Assembly: GCF_000443165.1 (NCBI RefSeq)
Contig: NZ_ATJV01000103.1
Location: forward strand, 1 to 64,000
Direction: 5' to 3'
Source: Thauera terpenica 58Eu
GTDB lineage: Bacteria > Pseudomonadota > Gammaproteobacteria > Burkholderiales > Rhodocyclaceae
DNA: 64,000 nucleotides
The stretch's first letter is position 1. Each line of letters begins with the position of its first letter. Below are positions 56,225 through 64,000 of the stretch, in pieces. Under the pieces are notes generated by a model, which searched no databases, was not told where the DNA came from, and was given only the letters and a program-made list of their open reading frames with translations. Made by a program: the position numbers and the translations under genes.

Positions 56225-56907
56225 ATGCAGAACAGGAAAACATGCGTGCGGCTGACGGTGCTGGCCGGGCTGCTCGCGCTTGCGGCCAGCCCGGCGCTCG
56301 CCGAGCGTCCGATGGCGGTCGATGATGCCGGAACGCTGGAGCGCGGTGGAGCCAAGCTCGAGTTCGGCTGGAGCAAGGACGATAGCGTGCGCGGGCTGGA
56401 AGGCGGGGGGGCTTCGGGCCCATCGACAACGTGGAGCTCGAGCTCGGGTTCGGGCGCGCGAAAGATCGTGAGCCTTCGCCACATGTGAACGTGCGCGGCC
56501 TGGGTGCGGCGGTGAAATGGGTGCCGCTGCAGGCCGAGACCGGGCTCTCTGCGGGGCTGAAATACGAATACGGCCGCGAGCGCGTCAGCGGCGACCGTGC
56601 CGAGCATGCCAATGCGCTCGCCGGCCTCGCCACCTGGACCTTTCCTGCCGGACCGCGGCTGCATGTCAATCTCGGGCGTGAATGGGTGCGTGACGGCGAC
56701 AACGCCAACTTCTGGGGCGTGGCGATGGATTTCCCGATCACCGAGCAGCTCGACTTCGCGGTGGAAACCTTCGGCGAGGAGCATTCCGGCCCGGACCGCC
56801 AGCTCGGCGTGCGCTACGAGATTGCCGAGGGGCTGAAGTTGTCGGCTGCAGCCGGGCGTGGCAACGACCGCAACATCGCCAATGTGGGTGTGGCCTGGGA
56901 GTTCTGA
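56225..56907 (+). pseudogene. Frameshifted outer-membrane-type gene with a poly-G tract
   Basis: The first part reads from ATG 56225 with a signal peptide (MQNRKTCVRLTVLAGLLALA, cleavage near ALAERP) and stops at 56488 after 87 residues. The rest lies in another frame to 56907 and looks like a small beta-barrel with alternating strands and a C-terminal Phe (VNVGVAWEF-type end). The frame breaks at seven Gs (56405-56411); eight would restore a 227-residue protein with GGFGPIDNVELELGFG. It may be a sequencing error, a real mutation or a phase-variable tract. It lies between nnrS and ftrA. Confidence 0.8.
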
Positions 56908-56961
56908 GTTGGATAAGCGTATGTCAATGAGAAGCACCACTTTTAATACTGGAGATTGTTC

Positions 56962-57498
56962 ATGATTCGTTCCTTGCTTGTTGCCCTCGCTGGCGTGGGG
57001 CTGGCTACCTCCGCGCTTGCCGCCGAATACCCGATCGGTCAGCCGCAGGACCTCAACGGCCTGGAAGTCGCCGCCGTGTACCTGCAGCCGGTGGAGATGG
57101 AGCCGGGCGGCATGATGCGTGCGGCCAAGGACTCCGACATTCATCTGGAGGCTGACATTCACGCCACCGCTGATAACACCAACGGCCTGCCCGAAGGTGC
57201 GTGGGCGCCCTATCTGAACATCCAGTACGCATTGCAGAAAAAAGGTAGTGACACGGTCATCAAAGGCGAGCTCATGCCCATGGTGGCCAATGACGGTCCG
57301 CACTACGGCGACAACGTCAAGCTCGAGGGCCCGGGGAAATATGAGCTCACCTTTGTGATCGGCTCGCCAGAGAGCGCTGCGGGCAACCACTTCGGCCGCC
57401 ACGTGGACAAGGAAACGGGCGTCGCGCCGTGGTTCAAGACCTTCGAGCTGAAGTACGAGTTCGTCTATGCCGGCACCGGCAAGAAAGGTGGGTATTGA
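56962..57498 (+). CDS. ftrA: P19-type periplasmic iron-binding protein (FtrA)
   Basis: A 178-residue periplasmic protein with signal peptide (MIRSLLVALAGVGLATSALA) and the P19/Tp34 fold: GLEVAAVYLQPVEMEPGGMM, DIHLEADIHATADNTNGLPE and MVANDGPHYGDNVKL carry the conserved Met, Glu and His metal ligands. It binds copper and ferrous iron as the partner of an FTR1 permease. The ATG at 56962 follows GGAG; an upstream TTG is rejected. FtrB, C and D follow. Confidence 0.92.
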   Translation: MIRSLLVALAGVGLATSALAAEYPIGQPQDLNGLEVAAVYLQPVEMEPGGMMRAAKDSDIHLEADIHATADNTNGLPEGAWAPYLNIQYALQKKGSDTVIKGELMPMVANDGPHYGDNVKLEGPGKYELTFVIGSPESAAGNHFGRHVDKETGVAPWFKTFELKYEFVYAGTGKKGGY

Positions 57499-57499
57499 G

Positions 57500-57844
57500 G
57501 TGCGTATCGGGCTAGGACTGGCTCTGTGCGTGTTGGCGGGCGGCTTCGGTCCGGTGTCGGCAGCATCTGCCGACACGCCCACCTGCACCCTGACTTTCAG
57601 GGCAGACGGGACTTTCGAGCCAACACGGCTGGAGGTCCCGGCCGGGCGCTTCAAGATCGTGCTGGTGAACGAGAGCAGCGAGGCGGTGGAGTTCGAAAGC
57701 CTGCCGCTGCGCAAGGAAAAGGTCCTGGGCCCGGGCGTGACTTCATTTGTGGTGCTGTCGCTGTCACGGCCGGGTGAATACCCCTTCTTTGACGACTTTC
57801 ACCCGCAGGTGAAGGGCACGCTGGTCGTGCTGCCCAAGCCGTAG
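57500..57844 (+). CDS. ftrB: Cupredoxin-domain iron uptake protein (FtrB)
   Basis: A 114-residue periplasmic protein with signal peptide (about 25 residues) and a cupredoxin-like domain (CTLTFRADGTFEPTRLEVPA, then GEYPFFDDFHPQVKGTLVV). In the Bordetella/Brucella FtrABCD system FtrB oxidises ferrous iron before uptake by FtrC. The GTG start at 57500 lies two bases after the ftrA stop, behind AAAGGTGGG. The expected copper His/Cys set is only partly visible. Confidence 0.85.
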   Translation: MRIGLGLALCVLAGGFGPVSAASADTPTCTLTFRADGTFEPTRLEVPAGRFKIVLVNESSEAVEFESLPLRKEKVLGPGVTSFVVLSLSRPGEYPFFDDFHPQVKGTLVVLPKP

Positions 57845-57882
57845 ATCCCCGAACCATAAACCCCCAAATCGTCGGATTCACC

Positions 57883-58746
57883 ATGGAACAAGTCGCCTTC
57901 ATTGTCTGGCGCGAAAGTATCGAGGCCCTGCTGGTGGTGGGCATCCTGTTTACGTGGTTGCGCGCCTCGCCCGAGGGGCGTCGTGGTCTGCCATGGCTGT
58001 GGGGCGGAGTGGGGGCCGGTCTGCTGCTGGCCGGCGCCTTGGGGCTGGTGCTGCTCGGGCTTGCGTCGTGGTTGAGCGATACCGGACAGGAGTGGTTTCA
58101 GGCCGTGATGGCGCTGGCCGCGTGCGCGCTGGTGGTGCACATGGTGCTCTGGATGCGCCAGCGTGGCCGCAGCCTCAGGCGTGAGCTGGAAACGGGGGCC
58201 TCGGAGCAGATACACCAGCAGCGTTGGTGGGGGCTGTTCGCGCTGGTCATGATTGCCGTGGCACGCGAGGGGAGTGAAACAGTGGTCTTTCTGTATGGCA
58301 CTGTGCTCTCGTCGCGGACTGAGGGCAGCGCCGCGGCCATGGGTCTTGCCGGCCTTGGCGGCTTCGCGCTGGCGCTGCTGAGCTTCTGGCTGCTGCAGCT
58401 GGGGGGGCGCTTCATCACCTGGCGGCGTTTTTTCCGGATCACTGAAACCTTACTGTTGCTGCTCGCCGGGGCGCTGCTGGTGCTGGCGACCGACAGGCTG
58501 ATTTCGCTCGAGGTTTTGCCGACGCTGATCGACCCGGTGTGGGATAGCGCGTGGCTGATGGGCACTGAGCAAGGTTTGGGCAAGCTGCTGGCGGATTTTG
58601 CCGGCTATCGCGCCATGCCGGCACTGTCGCAGGTGCTGGTCTGGTTCGCATATTGGGCGGCGGTGATCGTCTTGCTGCGCAGCTCCGCGCGCAAGCTGGT
58701 GCAGCCTCCCGCGGCGAACCCGGACCATGGCGCGCTTGCAGCGTGA
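57883..58746 (+). CDS. ftrC: FTR1-family iron permease (FtrC)
   Basis: A 287-residue permease with seven membrane segments and two REXXE iron-binding motifs, R10-E11-S-I-E14 in IVWRESIEALL and R128-E129-G-S-E132 in AREGSETVV. It moves iron delivered by FtrA and FtrB across the inner membrane. It lies in the order A-B-C-D, the usual one. Confidence 0.96.
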   Translation: MEQVAFIVWRESIEALLVVGILFTWLRASPEGRRGLPWLWGGVGAGLLLAGALGLVLLGLASWLSDTGQEWFQAVMALAACALVVHMVLWMRQRGRSLRRELETGASEQIHQQRWWGLFALVMIAVAREGSETVVFLYGTVLSSRTEGSAAAMGLAGLGGFALALLSFWLLQLGGRFITWRRFFRITETLLLLLAGALLVLATDRLISLEVLPTLIDPVWDSAWLMGTEQGLGKLLADFAGYRAMPALSQVLVWFAYWAAVIVLLRSSARKLVQPPAANPDHGALAA

Positions 58747-58775
58747 TGCCGCGACTCTCCGCTCACTGCTGACCC

Positions 58776-60200
58776 ATGTCCGCCATGACCCCCTCTACCT
58801 TTCGTGCCCGCCTTGCCCGCGCGGGTGATTTCCTGCGTGACCATCAGCTGGCGATCCAGCGTATGCAGTGGGCGATCGTGATCGTCTATGTGGCGCTGCT
58901 GGTGCTCCCGGCGCTCCTGCCCCTGCCAGATCGTACGGCGTCCGTGTTCAACAACCTGAGCATCGTGGCGCAGTTCGCCTTCTGGGGTATCTGGTGGCCC
59001 TTCGTGCTGCTGTCCATGCCGCTGTTTGGTCGCGCCTGGTGCGGCTTGTTCTGCCCCGAAGGCGCGCTCACGGAATGGGCCAGTCGCCATGGCCGCGGCG
59101 GTGCGATTCCACGCTGGATGCGCTGGGGAGGATGGCCTTTCGTGGCCTTTGCGCTCACCACGGTGTATGGGCAGTTGGTGAGTGTGTACCAGTATCCGTG
59201 GGCCGTCGCAGTCGTGCTCGGCGGCTCCACCGTGGCGGCGATCATCGTCGGTTGGCTGTATGGCAAGGACAAACGCGTCTGGTGCAAATACCTGTGCCCG
59301 GTGAGCGGCGTCTTCAACCTGCTCGCCAAGCTCTCGCCCTGGCACTATCGCGTGGATGCGGAGGCCTGGCGTGCGCCGTTGCGCCGCACCGAAGCCATCA
59401 ACTGTGCGCCCCTGCTGCCGCTGCGCACGATGCAGGGCGCAGCGGACTGTCACATGTGCGGGCGTTGCAGTGATTATCGTGGCGCCATAGCGCCCAGCCC
59501 GCGCTCACCCGAGGCTGAGATCGTTGATGTGGCCGGCGGCAACGCCTGGCAGACGGTGCTGATCGTTTTTGGCTTGATGGGGCTGGCGGTGGGGGCCTTC
59601 CTGTGGAGCGCGAGCCCCTGGTATGTAACGCTCAAGCAGAGCATTGCGACCTGGCTCGTCAATCATGATGTCTATTGGCCGCTGGCCGAAAATGCACCCT
59701 GGTTCATCCTGACGCATTACCCGCAGGTCAACGACAGCTTCAGCTGGCTCGATGGCGCGGTGATCCTGCTGTTTATCGCTGCCACGGCTCTCGTCGTGGG
59801 GGGCGCCGTGTTGCTCGGGCTGTGGCTCGCTGATTACGCCTTGCCGGCGATGAGGCGCCCTGGGATGAGGGGTGCAGCCGGCGAGCGCGTGCGCAGTCGA
59901 TTTGACGGCGTGCACAATCTCGCCCAGGGCTTGATACCGGCGGCGGGCAGCGGGGTGTTCCTGGGGCTGTCGGCCACTACCCTGACCCTCTTGCAGCACG
60001 AGGGGGTCGCCATCGGCTGGGCCAATCCGGTGCGCTTTGCGCTGCTGGCGCTGGCCCTGGCCTGGAGTCTGCGCTTCCAGTGGCGCCTGGCGGGCCTGCG
60101 CACGTCCAACGCCTGGCGCCGCGCAACGGCGGTGGTGCTGGTGGCGTTGGGCTTGTTGCCCTTTGTCTGGAGCTGGGTGCTGTTTTTCATCCTGTGGTAG
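58776..60200 (+). CDS. ftrD: Polyferredoxin-type membrane protein (FtrD)
   Basis: A 474-residue membrane protein with ferredoxin-like Cys motifs in CGLFCPEGALTEW, CKYLCPVSGVFN and CHMCGRCSDYRGA, and about ten membrane segments. FtrD is proposed to pass electrons from the FtrB oxidation step to the quinone pool or vice versa. It is the last gene of the operon and converges on the DUF1513 gene. The start could also be 58785. Confidence 0.92.
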   Translation: MSAMTPSTFRARLARAGDFLRDHQLAIQRMQWAIVIVYVALLVLPALLPLPDRTASVFNNLSIVAQFAFWGIWWPFVLLSMPLFGRAWCGLFCPEGALTEWASRHGRGGAIPRWMRWGGWPFVAFALTTVYGQLVSVYQYPWAVAVVLGGSTVAAIIVGWLYGKDKRVWCKYLCPVSGVFNLLAKLSPWHYRVDAEAWRAPLRRTEAINCAPLLPLRTMQGAADCHMCGRCSDYRGAIAPSPRSPEAEIVDVAGGNAWQTVLIVFGLMGLAVGAFLWSASPWYVTLKQSIATWLVNHDVYWPLAENAPWFILTHYPQVNDSFSWLDGAVILLFIAATALVVGGAVLLGLWLADYALPAMRRPGMRGAAGERVRSRFDGVHNLAQGLIPAAGSGVFLGLSATTLTLLQHEGVAIGWANPVRFALLALALAWSLRFQWRLAGLRTSNAWRRATAVVLVALGLLPFVWSWVLFFILW

Positions 60201-60203
60201 ATG

Positions 60204-60240
60204 CCAAAAAACTGCGGACCCGCAGACCCTGCCGGTCCGC
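60204..60240 (-). terminator. Terminator downstream of the DUF1513 gene
   Basis: A 7-base stem GCGGACC / GGTCCGC with a 13-base loop is followed on the minus strand by AGTTTTTT. It lies 8 bases beyond the DUF1513 stop and also separates it from ftrD. Confidence 0.7.
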
Positions 60241-60247
60241 GTGAAGC

Positions 60248-61423
60248 TCAGGCCTCGCTGATCACGATCCAGTGGTTGTCGAGCGCCATGGCTTCGGGCC
60301 AGGGCAATATATTCGGCGGCGTGCTCGGATGCCAGCTGCCGAGCCCGTAGGCGGTGGCGACCACTATTCCGCCACCGTCCTGCGCGCCATGCCAACCGCT
60401 CAGCGCATAAGGCGCCTTGAGCTCGATGATGGGGCGCATGCGCTCGGGCAGGCCGGGATGCCACAGGTTGGCGACGTCGGCCTGATGGCTCGATAGCGCA
60501 AAGCCGTCGTGCAGCGCGGGCGCGATGTCGCCGGCGTAGCCGATGCCGTCGTTCTCCTGAGTGGGAATGCTCAGGCTGTTGCCGTCGAACACCGCGAGGA
60601 TAGGGGCGCGACGGCGCTCGGCTTCGAGATCGTGTTCGGCCTGCATGGCGATGCCGAGCAGTGCGTCGGGGTCTTGCGGGGCGCGGCTCCAGGCCATGTG
60701 GCGCAGGCTCAGGCGCGCGTCGTCCACCTTCCACTTGCCCAGCAGGCTGCCGTTCGAGGTGTCGATGTGCACCAGCGAGGCGTCCATGCGGTGGATGTCG
60801 AACTTGCGGTCGCTGGGCGTGCGCGGGATGCCGCCGTTGGCGACGAACAGATGGCCGTGGGCATCGAGCAGCAGTTGGTGCGGGTCCAGGCCGTGGGTGT
60901 CCCACTCGGCGATCTTGCGCAGGCTGCGGCGCTCGCGCACGCCGATCTTGCCCTTGCCGGTGCTGAAATCGGTTTCGGTCGTGTACAGCTGCTCGCCGTC
61001 GGCGGAGGCGATGATATGGCCGCCGAGGCGGCACTCGCCTTCACCCTGAACGTCGATGCGTGTGACCACCTTGCCCTGCCCGTCGCAGCGCAGCATCCAG
61101 GTGCCGGGGCGGGCAGAGCACACCAGCAAGCCGCCGTCGGCTTCGGCCATCAGGCCGTGTGGCCGGCTGGGTAGGGGGACGGTGTAGCCGAAGCTGAGCG
61201 TGCGTGCCGCCCAGTCGGCGACCAGGGTGCCGGCGAAGTTGGGGTCGCTGGCGCGCGGACCGCGCCAGGCGGCGCCGATCACCGCACGAGTGGCGTTCGC
61301 TGCGGCGCGCGCCTGGGTGGGAAGGGTGGTGGCGGCGAGCGCGGCGGCCATGGCCTGCAGAGTGCGACGGCGGCTGATCGAAGCCGGCGCGGGGGAGGCA
61401 GGGGGAGGGAATAAGCTGTGCAT
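60248..61423 (-). CDS. DUF1513-family exported protein
   Basis: A 391-residue protein with an N-terminal twin-arginine-like signal (SISRRRTLQAMAAALAATT) and a DUF1513 body rich in beta-propeller-like repeats (GECRLGGHIIASADGEQLYT, then GLDPHQLLLDAHGHLFVANG). DUF1513 genes often accompany imelysin-like and di-heme peroxidase genes in iron-regulated clusters; those partners are absent here. The function is unknown. It is probably exported in folded form and is likely downstream of, and co-oriented with, the TonB receptor gene at 61573. Confidence 0.85.
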   Translation of the reverse strand: MHSLFPPPASPAPASISRRRTLQAMAAALAATTLPTQARAAANATRAVIGAAWRGPRASDPNFAGTLVADWAARTLSFGYTVPLPSRPHGLMAEADGGLLVCSARPGTWMLRCDGQGKVVTRIDVQGEGECRLGGHIIASADGEQLYTTETDFSTGKGKIGVRERRSLRKIAEWDTHGLDPHQLLLDAHGHLFVANGGIPRTPSDRKFDIHRMDASLVHIDTSNGSLLGKWKVDDARLSLRHMAWSRAPQDPDALLGIAMQAEHDLEAERRRAPILAVFDGNSLSIPTQENDGIGYAGDIAPALHDGFALSSHQADVANLWHPGLPERMRPIIELKAPYALSGWHGAQDGGGIVVATAYGLGSWHPSTPPNILPWPEAMALDNHWIVISEA

Positions 61424-61572
61424 GGATGGTGTGCTCAGTAAGTGCGCGACCCGCAGCGCTCCTGGGCGGCTGAATGCCGAACAAGGCGAGTGCTCGGGAA
61501 AGACGAAGGAATGACCAGGAGGCCGCGCCGAGTCGCACCTTGCAGCGCGAACCCGGCACGGCTCACCCGGAC

Positions 61573-63942
61573 TCAGAAGTCGTAGTTGAGCGTGACGCGC
61601 GCATTGCGGGCGTCGCCCATGTACAGGAAGGAGCCGGAGCGGTAGGCCGCCAGGTAGTAGTCCTTGTCGGTCACGTTGCCCACGTTCAGCCTCACGTCCA
61701 TGTTCTTGTTGACGCGATAGCTCGCGAACAGGTCGAGCACGGTGTAGGACGGTACGGGCTGGGTGTACAGTCCGTCGGCATTGAAGCCCGCGGCCGAGTC
61801 GGGCTGGCCGGCGTACTTCCTGCCTTCGTATTTGGCCGCCGCGCCGAGGGCAAACTTGTCAGTGGCCTGGTACTTGAGCTGGGCGAAGGCGCTGTTGTCG
61901 GCGAAGTTGCTCAGCGTCTTGCCTTCGTTTGCGGCCACGTTCGACTCGAGCACCTTGGACTTCATGAAGGCCACGCCGGCCTGGGCGGTGAGCTGGGGCG
62001 TGATCAGGCCGGTGAGCGCCAGCTCCAGACCGTGGACACGGTTCTTGCCGGTGTTGAGCGCGCCGCTGGACTCATAGCCCGAGCCCGACGGCGCCGACTC
62101 CATGACGTCAGACTTGGTGATCTGGAACAGCGCGGCCGATAGCAGCAGCTTCTCGCCCATCAGGTTCCACTTCGTGCCCAGTTCGATGCTCTGTGTCTTT
62201 TCCGGCTTGCTGTCGGCGATGGCGACACCATTGCTGTCATCGACGCAGATGCCGCCGTAGCCGCAGCTCGAGCCGACGTCGGATTCGCCGCCGTTGATGT
62301 CGCTGGCGGTGGCGTAGCTGAAGTACACGTTGGCGTCGGGCCTGATCTTGTAGCTCAGGCCGAGGTGACCATTCCACATGCTGTCGGAGTACTCGTAGCG
62401 TTTGGTGAGGCCGCGTGAGATGGTGGTGGTGTCGAATTCGTAACGGTCCCAGCGCAGGCCGCCGAAGGCGGTCCATTTGTCGTTGAGGTCCACCGTATCC
62501 ATCGCCGACAGGGACACCGTCTTCACGTTCCAGTCGATGTCCCAGGCGCCGCGGCTGATCTGACGGTTCATCAGGCTGTTGAGACCGTTGACGGTAGCGC
62601 CGCCCGCGCCGCTGGCGCACCAGGCGTTGTTGGCCGTGGCGGTGTTGCCGGTGATGCAGTTCTGGCCCGAGTTTGCGACGTTGTAGACCCCGTTCAGCAC
62701 GCTGTGATCCGAATACTCCAGGCCGAAGATGAACTCGTGCTTGAGCCCGCCCAGGACGCGGTCCAGATGCAGGTTGGTCTGGTTGACGAAGTACTCGACC
62801 TCCTGCCAGCCCTGGTGCGTGCTCAGGGTGATGGTCGAGGCGCCGGCGCGTGGGTCGTTGGCGCCGAAGCTGGCTGCACGTGCGCCGGTGACGACGTAGC
62901 CGTTGTCGGCCTGGCCCACGCGGGTCAGGTTGGTGATGCGCGTGTCCTGGTCGAACTGATAGCGCAGACGGGCGCTGACGATGTCGACGTCGGAACTGAG
63001 GAAATCATTGTCCTGCGCGTACACCGGTACGTCTTTGGCCGGCTTGCGCTTCGGCACGGTGCCGACCAGAAAGCCGCCCATGTCGGGATTGTCGTCGGCC
63101 TCGAGACCGTAGTAGTCGAGCGTGACATCGAGCTTGTCGGTCGCCGCCCAGAAGCCGGACAGCGCCAGGCCCTTGCGCTCGCGGTCGGTGGGGCTGCGAT
63201 CAGGGATCTCTTCGTAGCCATACAGCAGGTTGGCGCGCACGGCGAGGTCTGCGTTGACGACCTGGTTGGTGTCCAGCGTCAGGCGAGTGTGCTTGTCGGT
63301 GCCAAAGCCGGTCGACAGGCGAGTGTAGGAGTAATCGGTGCTGGCCTGCTTGGTCACCGAGTTGACCGCTCCGCCCGAGGTGCCGCGCCCGGCGAAGCTG
63401 GAGTTCGGGCCTTTGGAGATCTCGATCTGTTCGGTGGCAAAGCTCTCGCGAATGCTCATGCCGGGGTCGCGCAAGCCGTCGACGAAGACGTCGCTGCGCG
63501 CTTCCTGGCCGCGGATGATGTAGCGGTCGCCAAAGGCGTTGCCGTTCTCGCCGGTGCCCAGGGTGATGCCGGGCTGGGCATCGAGGATCTCGCGCAGGTC
63601 GGTGTAGCCCGAGTCTTCGATCTGGGCCTTGGTCAGCACCTGGATGTTTTGCGCGGTGTCGGCCAGCGCGCGCTTGTGGCGCTCATCCCCCGAGTACTTG
63701 GCCTTGTAGGGCACGCCGGGTTCGGCGTTCGGGTTGGCTTCGAGCGCGGTGCTGATGACCTTGACGGTTTCCAACTGGGATTCGGCGGCGGGTTTCTGTT
63801 CCTGGGCGTGGGCCGCCATGGGTGCCAGCGCGAGGGAGGCCAGGCTGACGGCCATTGCCGTGGAGGCGGAGGTGTTGAGAAGGGTGCTCGGTCGCTTGCG
63901 CAGCGCTGCGGCTTGCCGGGGGTGAGGCTTGTTCACGGACAT
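61573..63942 (-). CDS. Catecholate siderophore-type TonB receptor
   Basis: A 789-residue TonB-dependent receptor. After a long signal region (cleavage near AHAQEQ) a TonB-box-like ETVKVIS precedes the plug (ALADTAQNIQVLTKAQIEDS, with RYIIRGQEARSDVFVDGLRD and IEISKGPNSSFAGRGTSGGA) and a barrel ending VTLNYDF. The plug blocks resemble Fiu/BfrA catecholate receptors. The 58 bases upstream within the window show no clear Fur box, as the promoter is probably cut off by the window edge. The DUF1513 gene follows 149 bases downstream. Confidence 0.93.
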   Translation of the reverse strand: MSVNKPHPRQAAALRKRPSTLLNTSASTAMAVSLASLALAPMAAHAQEQKPAAESQLETVKVISTALEANPNAEPGVPYKAKYSGDERHKRALADTAQNIQVLTKAQIEDSGYTDLREILDAQPGITLGTGENGNAFGDRYIIRGQEARSDVFVDGLRDPGMSIRESFATEQIEISKGPNSSFAGRGTSGGAVNSVTKQASTDYSYTRLSTGFGTDKHTRLTLDTNQVVNADLAVRANLLYGYEEIPDRSPTDRERKGLALSGFWAATDKLDVTLDYYGLEADDNPDMGGFLVGTVPKRKPAKDVPVYAQDNDFLSSDVDIVSARLRYQFDQDTRITNLTRVGQADNGYVVTGARAASFGANDPRAGASTITLSTHQGWQEVEYFVNQTNLHLDRVLGGLKHEFIFGLEYSDHSVLNGVYNVANSGQNCITGNTATANNAWCASGAGGATVNGLNSLMNRQISRGAWDIDWNVKTVSLSAMDTVDLNDKWTAFGGLRWDRYEFDTTTISRGLTKRYEYSDSMWNGHLGLSYKIRPDANVYFSYATASDINGGESDVGSSCGYGGICVDDSNGVAIADSKPEKTQSIELGTKWNLMGEKLLLSAALFQITKSDVMESAPSGSGYESSGALNTGKNRVHGLELALTGLITPQLTAQAGVAFMKSKVLESNVAANEGKTLSNFADNSAFAQLKYQATDKFALGAAAKYEGRKYAGQPDSAAGFNADGLYTQPVPSYTVLDLFASYRVNKNMDVRLNVGNVTDKDYYLAAYRSGSFLYMGDARNARVTLNYDF

Positions 63943-64000
63943 CGGGGTTTCCTGATCACGGTGGTTCGGGGCGTGGGGGTGATCAGCCCTGGCTTGGGGG

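Overview
The window looks like a chromosome segment of a GC-rich betaproteobacterium. The housekeeping order (ychF, pth-rplY-prs-tRNA-Gln-ispE-lolB-TPR gene, mutM, ferredoxin-coaD-rsmD, M16 peptidase pair, ftsY-ftsE-ftsX) together with NnrS, FeoAB and FtrABCD genes fits the Rhodocyclales (Thauera/Azoarcus-like). This placement is inference from gene content and order; no 16S gene is present.

Layout. Positions 1-3600 are the end of an integrated element: a tyrosine integrase, an unknown protein, an AlpA-type excisionase/regulator, an unknown replication-like protein and a short ORF, all on the minus strand and mostly linked by 4-base ATGA overlaps. This stretch is visibly less GC-rich around 1500-2400. 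From 3814 to 22199 the core genome runs through translation, PRPP, isoprenoid, lipoprotein, DNA-repair and division genes. At 22284-24731 is an ahpC-ahpF peroxide-defence unit with a well-spaced OxyR-type operator. From 24821 to 33565 come an intact ABC exporter, a c-di-GMP synthase with a CxxCH sensor motif, a HAD phosphatase, an ABC transporter with a ruined ATPase domain, a fungal-type GH5 glucanase and a DUF5924/DUF2914 membrane protein. From 33604 to 47256 come a CBS protein, an AMP-phosphorylase/PRPP-synthetase-like pair, a cyclase-FHA fusion, an RND pump with its adaptor, AzlCD, an NCS2 permease and a hybrid kinase with its response regulator.

The last 17 kb (47290-63942) is almost entirely devoted to iron: feoB-feoA behind an FNR-like promoter, a 22-residue Cys/Lys-rich peptide behind a promoter overlapped by a Fur-like palindrome, a TonB receptor coupled to a NitT/TauT-type ABC importer and NnrS, a frameshifted outer-membrane-type gene with a poly-G tract, the ferrous iron system FtrABCD, a DUF1513 protein and a second siderophore-type TonB receptor. 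The parts suggest one iron/redox island with uptake routes for oxygen-poor (Feo, Ftr) and chelated (TonB) iron.

The strongest candidates for something undescribed are the 22-residue peptide, the TonB-ABC-NnrS unit, the poly-G switch candidate, the degenerate ABC transporter and the AMP phosphorylase/PRPP synthetase pair.
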